Under the pieces are notes generated by a model, which worked only from the letters and a program-made list of their open reading frames with translations, was not told the DNA's origin and did not search any database. From NCBI GenBank assembly GCA_935421135.1, contig OW285187.1, positions 28,148,429-28,212,428 on the forward strand: DNA of 64,000 nt. The letters run 5' to 3'. The stretch is from Bugulina stolonifera. Taxonomy: Eukaryota; Bryozoa; Gymnolaemata; Cheilostomatida; Bugulidae. Made by a program: the position numbers and the translations under genes. Of the stretch, positions 18,501 through 31,357 are shown piece by piece. Each line of letters starts with the position of its first letter. Position 1 is the first letter of the stretch.

Positions 18501-21500
18501 CACTAGGTTTGCATGACACAAAATTTTGCTGGTTTTTATAAAAGATGGAGTATTATGATAAGAAATTTATACTACCAATAATATCATTACTACTATAATT
18601 GTGAAAAGACATCAGCTAAAACAAGTGATAAAATCAGATGGAGTTGGTCTAATTTTTGTTACTACCGAAGCAGAAAGCCGGCACTGTCACATATTGTAAT
18701 ATAAAAAAGCATATTTTTGCTAATAAGCTATTCTGCAAAAAATGCCAACTTGGTAGCCAGAGCATAGGCCTATGATGTTGAATATAACATGTATCATAAA
18801 ATATTTTCTCAACACAATGACATTGGGTAGTTTTAGTGTTGCAAATATGGTTATGATATAAATATGTGAATTTTGTACAAACTGTTACATATGCTGACAG
18901 CAAGGCTGCATTTGGGTATGCTTCACTGCGAATTGTCAGTTGAAAGTGTATAACCTAGTAATTTTTATCTAACTGTATCATCCCAAAATTGTAAATTCAA
19001 TAGGTTGGGTTTCCTGTATAGAAATGTTTTGATAAAATAGTAAATAGATATTTGACAGGAACAACAACCTATTTATATTGGGTAATATATGGCTTATATT
19101 ATATAAATATGGCAATCTAGCTTGTCAGGCAATTCACAATAGGGAAATATTTGCAATGATAAGAGATCGTGAAGCATCACTGTTTACCATTAAATGTGTC
19201 TTTGGAAATTTTTCATAGTGATAGAGAGGACAATTACATGCTATAGCTTCAGGCCAGATGATCTCTGCATTAGTCGGTTAGCTCCAGCTAATGTAGCATA
19301 GGCACTAGTACACAAATTAATCTTATCATTCTACCAATAACTTGGAATGAGTGTAGATATAATAATAGATGTACTGTACAGACTGAATAAGAACGAATAC
19401 ATTTATAACTATAATATTAAGACATGTTTGGTATGTGGAAGTAGAAATGAAAGATTGAGGTAGGGTGTAGCCTGTATAATTTAATTGGAACCCTATATTA
19501 TTATTTCCTCCTAAAATACTGTGGAGCTTAACTGGTTAATTTTCTAATTGAAAGACTGAAGTTTGACCAAATTATGTTGATTGATAGGTCAAGACATAAG
19601 ATAAGTTTAGGTTTATAAGGCTCGCATGGTGAAGGTAGGATAAAAATATGTCAAGAAGGGGTGCAAATACATTCAACCCCTCAGAGAAAATTCTCTGACT
19701 TATGTAATAGACTTTCACTTTACTCTCCTCACGTCTCAGCTTCATGGAGTCTTGGATCCCAGTCTAATTAGCTTCCTTTACACTCATTAAATTTCTAAAT
19801 TTGTTGCATATTTTTAATTTCCCAATAATATATGCTACTATACTATATGTAGGCTATGCATCTAGCTCTCTTTTTAAAATAGGCAAATAGTGTCACTGAG
19901 TAAAATAGCTAATATGATAATTGAAAGTTAATTAGAATGATATGAAATTTTAAATTAATTACCTAGGATGAGTTGGTTGCCACTGAGAAGATGGTGATAC
20001 ATGCCAAGGATTTGATAAAGTGGATCATATGTGAAGGAGTGGAATGGAGTCTAGGTTTATCACTCATGAGTAAAGACGCCCACACTACCCCCTCCACTGC
20101 CTCTTCTAACAGAAAAAAGTGCAATAAATGTAGAAGGAACTATGGTATGTGTATAGTTTATCCATCCCCATACAGTTTACGCGTACTTAAATAATATTGT
20201 CAGCTTTAGACCTACATGAGTTTGTCATAGGTTAATTGTAGTATATAGGCCTATATGTAGTAATTTTATTTAATTGTAGATGGGATGTCATGCAATGTAC
20301 AAATCGTTGACTTTACGTCTTATTGCAAACTACGAACAGCACTGAAACGTACTGCTGGCAAACTAACTTTCAGACAAATCCTCAGCTGTCCAAAACTGAC
20401 TTCTATTTATGATTTAAAAAATATTCAGCTGAACAAATACATAATGTTCTGCAAAGAGACGTTTCAGTGTCCTGAGCTAGAAAATCACGATTTCCGGTGC
20501 GATCATTTAGGTGAGTCATCATTCAAGTGAGTCATTTTTGTTATTTAGGTGAGTCATTGTTACTATTTTACATGAGTTGCATTATTTTGATTTTTGACAT
20601 AAATTCAGAGTGTCTCTAATTTTGTGTACTCCTCACATAAATATTATTCTCTCCATGGTGCTTGGCACAATCCTAGCATTGCTCTGGTTAACCTCGACCT
20701 CCAGGATATCCTTATACTGCGGTTGGGTTGACAAAATTGACAGTTATGCATGAGATGCTGTTAGTCATAATACTCTGGAACTCCATTCAATTACTTCATC
20801 AATTACGTTGTATCTATACATGTACAATGTACAATATTATGAAACATAGAATTTCTGTTGAGGCTGGTAATTCTATGAGATGAAATGGACCATTATAGAA
20901 AGGCAATGGATTAAATGGCCAACTTCATTAGCCACTAATAAATAACTACTGTATCATACTATTATAATATTACTAATAATATTGCATTGCGTATTGCATT
21001 GTAAACTCGGGTAAAATTATGTGTAAAATGGCACAAAGTAAGTTTTATAAAATAGTGGCATTGTACATGACCTATTACTCCCATACAATGTGCATGTAAT
21101 GGATTTGTATTTTGATCAACTGTTTTACAACTTTAGTCAACAGAAAAAATATAATGCAAAACTGATGAGCAAACCCAAAATTTGAGATTATTAGAGGTAT
21201 GCGTAAATACCATAATGTATATTATAACATAGCCTATTATTATTGCCTGGCCGTGGGCACTCTAACAAAGGGTATATTTTAATTATCTTTGCTTATTTTT
21301 ATTTGCGTTATTTTATGCTAGCATTTCTGTAAACAACATTAATATTGTTCAATGGATAATCATGCAGCTTTAGCTTTCACAATTCAAATAATGGGTAAAT
21401 TATATAAGTGAAGCTAATTTAGTTGCAATCCAAGGCTGCAGAAGCTCCTTGTTTTGCACAATTATAATTGTACTTAGCTCACCATGCCACTGCTACCTTA

Positions 21501-24500
21501 CAATTCCCATAAGAGAAACCATTGCATACAGGCCACTAGTTTATAAGTGCTAATAAAATCAATACCAATGTCAATTATATTTTGTGGGTTTAGTATATCC
21601 AGGTCAATGGCATCTGCATAAACCAAGTATAAAAAGAATTTCCAATTAGCTCTGGGATGTTTCACAGAAAACCAACTGGTATCATCCTCAAGTAATTATT
21701 TGTCCTGTCAAAGCTGAAACTCTAATTATTTTCTTATTGCAACCATTTGTGGATGTACAAAACCCATGAAATCTCTTAAAGCTATAAGTGGTTACCTCAG
21801 TGTTGGTGAAGCAAAAAATCTAAAAATATTATTATTCACCATCTTCATGAGTAAAAGCTACGATTCATTATTGGTAAAAATTTTTGTGCTTTTGATTAAA
21901 ATTGGTTCATCAATCATTATAAATTGATTTTTTTGAAAAAAATTATTGTTGAAGTTTAACAATATGCAGTTTTTAATATGAAAATTATGTTACCATGTAC
22001 TATAGTTTCAGTGCAAAATTTTTGGTTAGGCCCTTTGCCAACTGCTTTCATCTACAGTATTGTAGTGCGTTTTGTTTAACAGAAACCAATAGTTTATTTG
22101 CTGGTATATAGGCTAATATATATCTCCATACCATATGCATTATCACTGGCATTAATCATTATCAATAGGGCTAGAACCAGCTGAGCAGAAGTTATCACAC
22201 AAGTTCAATAACCTTTCAAGGAGACTAGTTAGCCTACATTTTGCATGTTATACAGTAGGATGTTATATACTGATAGTCTGCAGCAAGCTATAGCTGAGTT
22301 AGATTTTATATGCAACCTCTAAAAAGTAGCCTACTGGCTTTAATATATTATGTAGCCTGTGGTTTTAATATTATGTAGCCTGTGGTTTTAATATTATGTA
22401 GCCTGTGGTTTTAATATTATGTAGCCTGTGGTTTTAATATTATGCAGATGACAGGAATTATCACATTCCTCATCATCCATCAGTGTTCTACAAGGTCTTT
22501 GACTTGGTAAAAATAGCAAAAGTTCTATAATTCATGGTACAGTAGGCCCTTTATAACTTGGGTAGCACAATCATACCTAATATTATAATATGTTTTAATG
22601 GTTCATATGGTATGAACTAGATGGAACTTGATAGCTCATCCTTGACATGTCAGGCAATCATTTCATTCTAATATTCAGTTTCTCGATTCAAAATTCCATA
22701 GCAATTCTTCAGTTTGAAAAGTTATAAACACACGCTAGTGTAGATGGGAACCAGATCAGTCTGTCTTTTCTGAATTCATCTCCTGTTTCGCACAAGCGAC
22801 ATATAAATCATATCCTAGTCGGATAGCTATGTTTGCAAAAAATCAAAAAATGTTTTCGTCACAGAACTTATGTATTATGATCAGTGCTATAACATTAATT
22901 TACAAAAAAATATTCAGCATAAAAATAAGAAACAGAGAAATAAGAAATACCACTTATCATAAAATAATGTTACAAATCTCTGCTTAGTCACTCTTTGAAA
23001 CTGGCAAGTTGTGGTTGTGCTGTTGCTATAACAACAGGAGATTACATCAATGTCAGTTATTTACTTGATTATAATTTATATAGCATACAGAGCAACACAA
23101 AATATATAGCATACAGTGTATTAATGGCTAACAGTTTGTGATCGATTGCTATAGCACCAAATCTAAAAGGAAGACCCAGAAAGAAAACCAAGGGTAAGCA
23201 TGCAGCAGCTAAAGCTAAGCATCCGAGAGTAAACAGTGCTATTGGTGCTGGTGAAGATGGTGGTCCCTCATTGGTCGAGCAAAACTCAGATTCCAGAGAT
23301 GAGGTCAGCAGTGCAGACACCAATTACTATCTTTCTTGGTGTCTCCCACCTAGTTACTAGTTTACTCATTCATATGGCTTAATAATACCGTCCTCTAAAA
23401 TCAAAGTTATACTGGTATTCTGTATAACCATTCAAATAGCATATGAATATTCTGTGACTTGATAAAATCTTCTTGCCAATTGTATTTGCACTGGGCCAAA
23501 ATTCTTTGTGGCTAGTGTCATTTTTCATATTGAAATTAATTTAAATTATGTGAAGTTTATTGTATCAGCTACCAAAATTAATTTCCCAAAGTGAATTTAT
23601 TTGAATACATTTATAACAGTTTCACACACAAAATATTTTAAGTCATCCTATCTGCTTAATTATTCAGCAGGCTGATTTAAAATGTATTAATTTCAGATGT
23701 TATATGTTTTAGCAAAAGGAAGCAGAGAGATATGAGAAGGTAATAAGGCAGATTCTGACCAATAAGGAGCACTTTACTCGAACTCTTTACAAACACATGA
23801 AAGACGTCGGTACTCCGATATCTAAAATACCTTCTCTTGGTTTCAAAATAGGTAAATCCATGTATTTCTGCATTAGGCCTAACTATGCTAACTGTAGGCT
23901 CCATATCTACATTTATATGATAAAAAACATGTTGATCAAATGTAGAAACATTGTTAAATTTTTTTTATTGTTCATTTCTAATTCTTGGCCTAAGAATGCG
24001 TAGAATTTTTTGGGAGATTCTGATTCTTGCTGACATATCTACTTGTGCTACTGGTATGCCAGACTTCTTTCCCAGAATTCTCTACATGACATCTAAGTAA
24101 GAATGACCATGATTTTTATATTTCTAAATAATTATGTTGTATTATTTGTAGATGAGTAGGTTTTGTACTTTTCTGTAGCTAATCATCTATTCCCATTTCA
24201 GTTGATCTACACTCCTTCTTCAAGCATGCCTACAGCGCAGGAGGCTATGAAGAGGTAGGCTGGATATTACATTCACTGTACAACCCTGACATGGTTTACT
24301 TTACTAACTCTCCCATTGGATTATATATCCTACATAGTCATAATGGTTAGATATTTCAAAATAATACCATTACTTTATAACTAGCTTTTGAAGGAGATGA
24401 TGGTTTATGACTTGCCTTTGATTTCAGTAGAAATTATTAGAATTCATGCTTAGCTAAGCGTAACAAATGCTGGTAATACTTCCAGGTGTGGAAAATTATA

Positions 24501-27500
24501 ATAGTGGATAATTTAGCAGGCAATCTGCTGTGCCTTCAACACTGCTAAGCCATCTACCCCTTTTATCTAAGACACCAGACAATTACAAAAAAATTATCAG
24601 TAATTATTTGTATTTTCTGAAAACAAGAGTTTATAAAAAACTGAAAAAAATTCATTAAATGATGACATTGTATATTTCAGTGTAACATTGATTTGCAACA
24701 CTTACCAGGACCTTGGTGTACATAATAAACATGTGTCCAATTAAAATGCCTACAGGAAATGAACTTGGCTAGCTAATGCCTTTATATTATATTATAAATA
24801 GCAGCTATAGTGCTGTATGTCAATGATTTGCATATTATTACCAGTCTAGTTTATAGTTTATGTTATGGTCTAGTTTCCAGTGATAAATATAAGTATTACT
24901 AAGCAAAACAATGTTCATTTGCAAAATTTAGACAAACCTTTTTAGCTACTGTGTGGTTTTTGAAAAAAATTTTTGTGGCAGTAGGTTAAAATTATTTATT
25001 TCAGAATTGACAATTTGCTCCAAGATGGCATTAATGGCCATAAATAAAGTTGACTGCCTTCATCTCTAAGTATGTGTACATGTAGATGCCTTACTTTCAG
25101 TACTCTATAAACTGCTTAGAGTCAACTTAGTCGTGGGGATTAGAAGAGCTTTAGGGATTAGAAAAGATCTAAGCATTAGGATAATCATACTCCTGTCCTG
25201 TTATAGTCAACATTTAGCATTATTTCTACAAAAACATAATAGTAAAATGCAAGTCTACATACATGCTAAAGGCCATGTACTCTCTTAAGCATAATTTTAT
25301 AAAACACACCTAATATGGCTATGCATTGTGCAGACAATTCAGCACATTGACTGATGAGAATATATTTTTTAAGATTAATTTTTTTTATTTTTAGAAGTAC
25401 TAGTGCATGGAGAACATGTGTTGCTAAGTTACCTAGTGTAGGCTTTTGTTAGTGTAAAAGTCAAAATAGAACTCCGTAAAATATTACAGTGTTATCTTTA
25501 AAATAAAATTCATTCATTTTTCTATATCACATCTCTGATTGCAAATATTCAAGTGTTTGCTCGACTTCAATATGTCGGCTGTGCACGTAAACACACAGCC
25601 TACACACATAGGCATACTTGTGTGCCATTCAAAGGCATACAATCACAATGTAACAATTGTAATATTCTTAGTGAATAACTTAAAATTTGCTGAAAAGAAT
25701 GCAAAATTTCTTTCACGTTGACTGACAATAGTCAATTTATCATACACATAGTTTAGATGAATACCTTAGGTTCACTGAGCCATATATTTCTAGTTAGCTG
25801 TGTATAAACCTACTGGTATGCAACTTTAAAATGGTGGAAAAGCTATGGAAAATGTTAGCTAGACTCTTAATATTATGCAATCACAATACCGCATACATTT
25901 CTCCTTACTCATTAGTTATAACTGACAGATTTTACAAATAAGGTTAGAGTCGCTGGCCTGCCATAAATTATGAAACGTTATAAATATGCATAAGCCTACT
26001 ATTAATTGAAAAATTTTTACATAAATTTTTATGCTGTTTTAAATTATTGATGAACAGTACAAAAACAGGATGACTTTATCACAAGGTATTTTGCCCTTAG
26101 GGAAAGTTTGTTAACTGCTGCAATTTGAGCTACAGTACTTTTATAGTGACTACTTTTTATTGAACAAGACCTGACCCAGTTGGTATAGTTTTATTCAGTG
26201 GTGGTTGATTACTTCACTCCTCACAACGCTAATAATTTCATGTTAGCCAACTTGATACGATATTTATCACTACCGGGTGCCTTGGGAACTCCAGGTGAAT
26301 TGTTGCCTGGTCAGCTAACATGTTCAATAAGTGATTACTTCAGCTTAGAATGTTGTGAAACACATTTTCTTGCTTAGTAGTTTCATCCGTGGTAAAAAAC
26401 ATTCATCTGCCACAGGTAGATAAAATACATGTAATGTAGTTTATACATTTTACTGTAAAATTTATCATTTGATCATGTAGGATGACTGTTGTAATGAATG
26501 ACTTGTTTTGGCTGTAGTTAAAGTGGAGAGATTATTAAAATGCGGCACAGAGAAATTTTACTGAACTTTGCTATATCATCATGATCCACGTTGGTTTATG
26601 TGCCAGGGTTCTGATTTTATAGATTTGCAAAAAGAGGCTGTGGAAAACTATCTATGACAAGTTGGGTGGCAACCCCCATAACACAAGTGCTCCTTCTTGT
26701 ACCAAGAAACAGTACGAGAGGTAAGGGAGTGGTGGAGAGGTAGATGGATGTAGAAAACTGTTGCTTTTGGAATGTGATGATGAGGGGCTTTATCAGTCGT
26801 TCAGTATCCATTGACTATAGTAATATGCAGATACACTACACATTTAGATCCAACATTTTTACAGGTTACTGCTGAGTTTTGAGAGAAATATTTTACTCCC
26901 CGGCACTGCTGGTAAGATTAAAGTACCCAACCTGACCTCGGCAAATGCAGTACAGAGGAAGCCAAGGCTAAAGACACGTCTTGAGAAGATACGGAAGGAA
27001 TGGAGCTCCCTGGTGAAACCAGACCGAAATCCCTGTGCTCAGAAGAACCTGGAGGATTCCTCTGACTCACAGCAGGTACATAGAGGTGTTTAATAAATAA
27101 TAATCTGTTGCAAATACCTTGTGAGTTATGCAATGGGTTTCCATGGTTCATAGCCTCAGTTCTGGTAGTGGAAACCCACTGGTGGAATAAGATTTTTGTC
27201 TAATTGTAATGTAACTGTATTCAAATGGTATTTGATTTGTTATATGCGTGTACTACATGATATGATTTATTTGATGATAATGTATATACAGCTATTGTTT
27301 ATATGCAGATATTGTTTCTCTGCAGAAGAGGGATGATGAGGGGAGATTGGTTATTGATGATGAAGCATTTGATGATGAGGATCAGGTTCCATTGGCATCA
27401 TTATTGGTGAAAAACACTAAAAATTGCACTACTTCCTGTACTCGTAACTCTGCTGAACTGTTGAACCAATTAGGTGAATCTGTAACTAGTGTGGTAACAC

Positions 27501-29829
27501 CTGCATCAGCACCTATACAATCTACACAGTCTACATGTATAAGTCCTTCTCTTCCATCTGACCCGCACCTCAACAAAACAATTAAACCTGAAACGGAATC
27601 CAACAGCTGGCCAGGTAGTAGGACAGGGCAGTTCACCGCTAATATTAGACCTGCTCATGGAATACTAAAAGCCTCGATGCCTTTAAACGTTCTTGGACCG
27701 TGCAACCCTGATCAGCTTACATTTGGTCAGCGTTCTCCTTGGATCACAAGGTTGTCTATTAATTATTATGGCAGCCCGACCAGCTTCCCTGGTTATACTA
27801 AAGTTAAGCGGCGCCATTCTTGTGAAGAAGCTCTAGATCTATCCGCTCGAAAAAGGATGCATTTGGATGCTGCACAGTCAGCCAGTAATGGTATGCCTGT
27901 TGACAAACATGGTGCTATTGATTTGACAGTTAATCGTACCAAAGATCTTAGAACAGACGGCTGTGAGAAAAAGACAGCTATGCACCCAGTTGAACAAAAT
28001 TGGAAACCACAAGCCGAACCTATAAACTATTCTAAGATTAAGGCCATCCCCATGTCTTCCATACCGTTTGATTCAACTCCACCTCTGGGGAAGAAAGTAT
28101 CTGTGTGTATAGTCACACCTCCCTCAAATCCTTCCATTCTCCACACTTCAGCTCTACCTCTTTCCAACAGCGTTAATGTGCCTAATGTTCACTATTCCAG
28201 ACCTCATTCATACCCATCATGTTCAAACACAGTGACTGTGTCATGTACTCAGCACTTGCTAAATGGTGCTGTATCATCGGGTACTTTACAGAGTCCTAAA
28301 TCACTTGGTAAGCCATCGAGTCAGCCACCATTGAGTCAACCGCCGTTGGGTCAACCACTGTTAAGTCAACCACCGTTGAGTCAACCGCCGTTGGGCCAAC
28401 CACTGTTGAATCAGCCACTGGTTACAACAGCAGTGGTTCAACGACAGCTGGAAACTAATTATCCACCTAGTGTGCCCGAGCATGGACCTAATGATTGGCA
28501 GACGCGGATCAATTCTACAACCAATTCCCCTAATAGAAATATGGCTGTGGCACCACCTACTGATGACCAAATAAAGAAGGATCCCGAGACCAACGTGTCA
28601 TTATCTATTGGTTCAGTTCAACATATTATAGACAAAGATAAATTGAAGAACCCACCTCCTAGCACTGATGTGTCAGCTCAATCAAGTCAACCTTCTCTTC
28701 TCTCTCGTACAGTTAGTCCAACAATAGCAGGAGAGGAAGAGCTCGTCCCTACAGTACTCAGTATATTTAATGAAGACTCCTCACCTAGTAATTCACCTCC
28801 ACCACCAACTCGGACCCGTCCTGGTCGACAAATGCCTTCATCCGCTGCACAGCGTCCTGTTCCTCCAAAGAGCCATTCTAAACCAACTCGTAAGTCCCCT
28901 CAGAAACATAACAGAACTATTGCAAAAAAACTTTATCCCATCACCACCAATGCTAAACCTATATTGCCGCACCCATTGGCTCCCATTGAAGCGGTACTGA
29001 TGCCGAAACTAGCTCACCCGGTGACAGCAAGACCGACACTACCTCGCCCCTCACCTGTTAGGCCAGCAAGAAAAAGGAAAGTGGCCTTGATGGATTCTTC
29101 CAAACAGCAGTTTTTACAATCAGCAAGCACTTTCTTACAACCTCCCAACTTAAGCCAGGTAAAGTATTGCTATCTACTCATGTAAACAATTGTGTCATAC
29201 AATATGCCCTTCACAACTTACTTGACATACCTGGGGTCCACAAGCTGTGTGCATAGTTTCTGCTCAGCTAATTTCTAACATAGTCAAAAGTGTCAAATTG
29301 TTTATGAAACATTCACTTACTATACACATACTTGTACATGTTGCTGCTGCAAACCACATATTTATATTAGTTTCATTACTGAAGGCCTACAGTTGACGAA
29401 ATATTATTTGTGCACATATTGTAGGGCGTTCATGGAATGATGACCAGTCCTATAGCAGCTGGTGCGGTGACCAGTCCTATGGCAGCTGGTGTGGTGACCA
29501 GTCCTATTGCAGCTGGTGTGGTGACCAGTCCTATTGCTGCTGGTGTGGTATTCTCAACCTATCATCCTGGACTTGTGGTACAACCCTCAAATCTTACTCC
29601 TCATTCAACTCATCAGAGATTAGCCTCAGAACCAGCTACTTCTGTGACCCACATGCATCCATCTTTGCAGAGACTACCAACTAATTCAAGCATCTCCTCA
29701 TCTTCTCCATATGAACATTTTCTACCTAGCTATGCTCTGCCTGCTCCACCCAGACTACAGCCTATTCCTTCCAGACACAACCATCCATCTGCAACTTTTC
29801 TACAGCCTAAAAACCAAAATAACTCATGA
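9556..29829 (+). CDS. ARID5-like DNA-binding protein, copy A (11 exons)
   Basis: Probable nuclear ARID-family transcription/chromatin regulator, homologous to ARID5A/ARID5B. Exons: 9556-9576, 16533-16784, 19967-20144, 20280-20510, 23155-23303, 23713-23851, 24202-24254, 26623-26720, 26865-27075, 27326-29158, 29425-29829; 3570 nt, 1189 residues. Residues about 8-230 match the ARID5B N-terminal region (SYSFYRSFSYQ, RFFFVR, PICIGELQLVW, RLYYLPEQLPDGR). A basic AT-hook-like GRPRKKTKGK follows at about 231-241. The ARID domain is at about 290-390 (KHMKDVGTPISKIPSLGFK, FKHAYSAGGYEE, KRLWKTIYDKLGG, KKQYERLLLSFERNI). The large exon 10 is low-complexity with short motifs shared with copy B (LVIDDEAFD, HGILKASMPLNVLGPC, EALDLSARK). 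Start MPPSIIK matches MPPPVIK in copy B. Intron 1 is about 7 kb and repeat-rich; intron 8 of about 2.4 kb shows no gene. Whether it is ARID5A or ARID5B cannot be decided; the duplication looks lineage-specific. Confidence 0.9.
9780..10520. other. Extremely AT-rich stretch in ARID5-A intron 1
   Basis: Long runs of A/T words (ATTTTTATTTT, TTAATAATAATAAAA) with almost no GC. No coding potential is seen. It is part of the 7-kb expansion of intron 1, whose counterpart in copy B is under 1 kb. Confidence 0.5.
11410..11680. mobile_element. Decayed relative of the palindromic tRNA-like element
   Basis: Shares with the element at 62601-62990 the blocks CAGAGACTTGTTTCA...CCATGAAA.TACCAGTC, GGCTCAGAGCATAT.TACTGCTCACTGGTGAAGCT, GTTC.(A/T)GTCACTGTGCTAGGC and the right end AAATTCCTTGCATAAAAA. 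The T-loop-like B boxes are eroded and most of the left arm is missing. This makes it an older copy of the same dispersed family, sitting inside ARID5-A intron 1. Confidence 0.65.
15131..15320 (+). mobile_element. tRNA-derived SINE-like fragment
   Basis: A pol III A box-like TGGCCTAGAGGT (15131-15142) is followed 24 bases later by a B box-like GGTTTGATTCC (15166-15176) and then a non-tRNA body (AGGCTGACGATTCAGTCCC...). The cloverleaf is not complete enough for a working tRNA. No poly-A tail or clear target-site duplication was found. Confidence 0.5.
15991..16032. repeat. 21-bp tandem duplication
   Basis: Two adjacent copies of a 21-bp unit (TAAGGTRCACTCCGCATGGGG) with one difference, in ARID5-A intron 1. 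Its origin is not apparent. Confidence 0.7.
16785..17046 (+). repeat. Intronic block nearly identical to ARID5-B intron 2 start
   Basis: About 262 bases immediately after exon 2 of copy A match the sequence after exon 2 of copy B (49875 down to about 49611, opposite strand) with about five differences. Similarity ends abruptly beyond this point, and upstream of the exon there is none. Conservation of non-coding sequence higher than in the adjoining exon points to recent gene conversion or an intronic regulatory element. Confidence 0.85.
22326..22444. repeat. 23-bp tandem repeat, about 5 copies
   Basis: Unit GTAGCCTGTGGTTTTAATATTAT repeated four times exactly from 22352, preceded by one diverged copy. 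It lies in ARID5-A intron 4. The near-perfect units suggest a young minisatellite. Confidence 0.85.
28318..28430 (+). repeat. In-frame 15-bp coding repeat (QPPLS/GQPLL) in ARID5-A exon 10
   Basis: Seven or eight consecutive 5-residue units of the form SQPPL, GQPLL, NQPLV within the low-complexity part of the protein. It is absent from copy B, so it arose after the duplication or was lost there. Confidence 0.8.
29443..29550 (+). repeat. Four in-frame 27-bp repeats encoding TSP(I/M)AAG(V/A)V
   Basis: Four consecutive 27-bp units in exon 11 of copy A. Copy B has a single partial equivalent (IAIAAGVV), so the unit expanded only in A. The rest of exon 11 is about 90% identical in protein to copy B. 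Confidence 0.85.
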
Positions 29830-31357
29830 AAACTGCCTACTATATGTAAGTTTACCAAGTTTGCTTTACCACCCTTCTAGTCCAAGGCCATTTTATTATG
29901 CACAATTATGTCCTAATGATATTTATTGTACTTATGCCCTAAGGCTATTTATTGTGCTAACAAATTGTGTTCTACTTTTAGCTGGTACTGTATTGCTGCT
30001 TCCTCTCTCCTTGGCAATGTCTGGCAGTACAGTCAGGATTGAACACCAAGAATAATAATGGATTTACAGGATAAACACTGGCAGGTCATTGTAATGTCTA
30101 ATCTGCTCTAACAAAGAAACTTAGAATATTATGATGCAGATGAATCTGACTAGCACTATATAATGGATTGCATTGCAAGCTATTATTATTATTATTTTGT
30201 GCAAGTAATAAGTAGTATATTATAATCTTCATTGTTGTTGTAAATCATGATTGCAATTTTCTGCTCAGTAAATGTTTTGTTGGGTGTTAATTTACTAGTT
30301 ATGCATATGCATGCTGTGATAACATTAATGGAGTCATAATGTACTTTGCTCTCTTCCTGCACAATTCTCACAATGTGTGGTTTTTCAACAAACACTGATT
30401 ACACAAATTTTTTCAATGCTGTTTATAATGCTATGATTTCTACAATCTTGTTATATTGTATATTATTATCAGCCTAGTATTTTTATTTTCTAAGGTGTCG
30501 TGTTAAAATATAAGAAATGAAGTAGAGATGAACAGATATTTTATGCTATCTCATTATCTCATTAGTAATTTTTAATAAGGAGTGTTTCATTTAATTGTCC
30601 TGATTCATGGTTTGGAATGTCTTTAATTTATGAGGAATGAAAAGCACTAGATAAGTTGTTGTATCTAAAAAATTCCCTATAAATTTCAAAAGATTACAGT
30701 GTACTTATTAACAGTAAGAATGCTATGCACATGTAGGAGTAAACAGGTTTTGGTATAATATATCTTACACAAAAATGATTGCACAAACAAAAAACAATTT
30801 ATCTTTGTAGGGTAATATACATGACTGTATTAATTAGTTATAAATTATTCAGAAAATTAATGCTGCATATAAGTAAGGTAAATGCATAGCGATCATGCCT
30901 CAGTGTATATGGGTGCATGGGATTGCATAATATATCTTATTTTGGTAGCATTCCCAGTTGAAGTTCATTAGCATATTTGTTGCAACTACTGCTGTTATTC
31001 AGAACAAAAATTAGTATAATAGCTGCAGGTAGGCCTAGCTCTCCCACTCCAGCTAGGCTTACCTGTACCATTGCACATTGGGGAAAAATGATTTTTGTAA
31101 CAAAATCATCAATTATAAAATTCAGCAATAAATATATTGTTGATAACAGTAGGCTATTAGTATTATAGCAAAAAGTCATGTGACTGTAGCAAAGTTTATA
31201 TTATGTACATTCGTTAAATTGTACTACATTGTATACATTCAAAACCATATAATTTTGGACCATTGGAAGCAACCTGAGCTCCGACAGTTAAGTCTTAGCT
31301 CAAAGAAAATTTAGGCCTGGGCTTTAACTAGTTCTACCTAGGGACATGTAGTGTAGC
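29830..31357. other. 3' flank of ARID5-A; no gene seen
   Basis: AT-rich 3' UTR/intergenic sequence. It holds one half of a dispersed repeat pair (30237-30350) and no recognisable protein. An exact polyadenylation site could not be assigned. Confidence 0.45.
30237..30350 (+). repeat. Dispersed direct repeat, copy 1
   Basis: Begins GTTGTAAATCATGATTGCAA and ends GTACTTTGCT. It matches 34878-35009 in the same orientation with scattered changes and a short insertion in the latter. The pair flanks the minisatellite as direct, not inverted, copies, so it is not simply part of the ARID5 inverted duplication. Confidence 0.75.

Noticed and set aside
22326..22444. CRISPR-like array
   Set aside because: Direct tandem units without spacers in an animal intron; this is a minisatellite.
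29711..30055. 114-residue frame overlapping the end of ARID5-A
   Set aside because: Shifted-frame shadow of exon 11 running into the 3' UTR; the exon 11 frame is confirmed by copy B.
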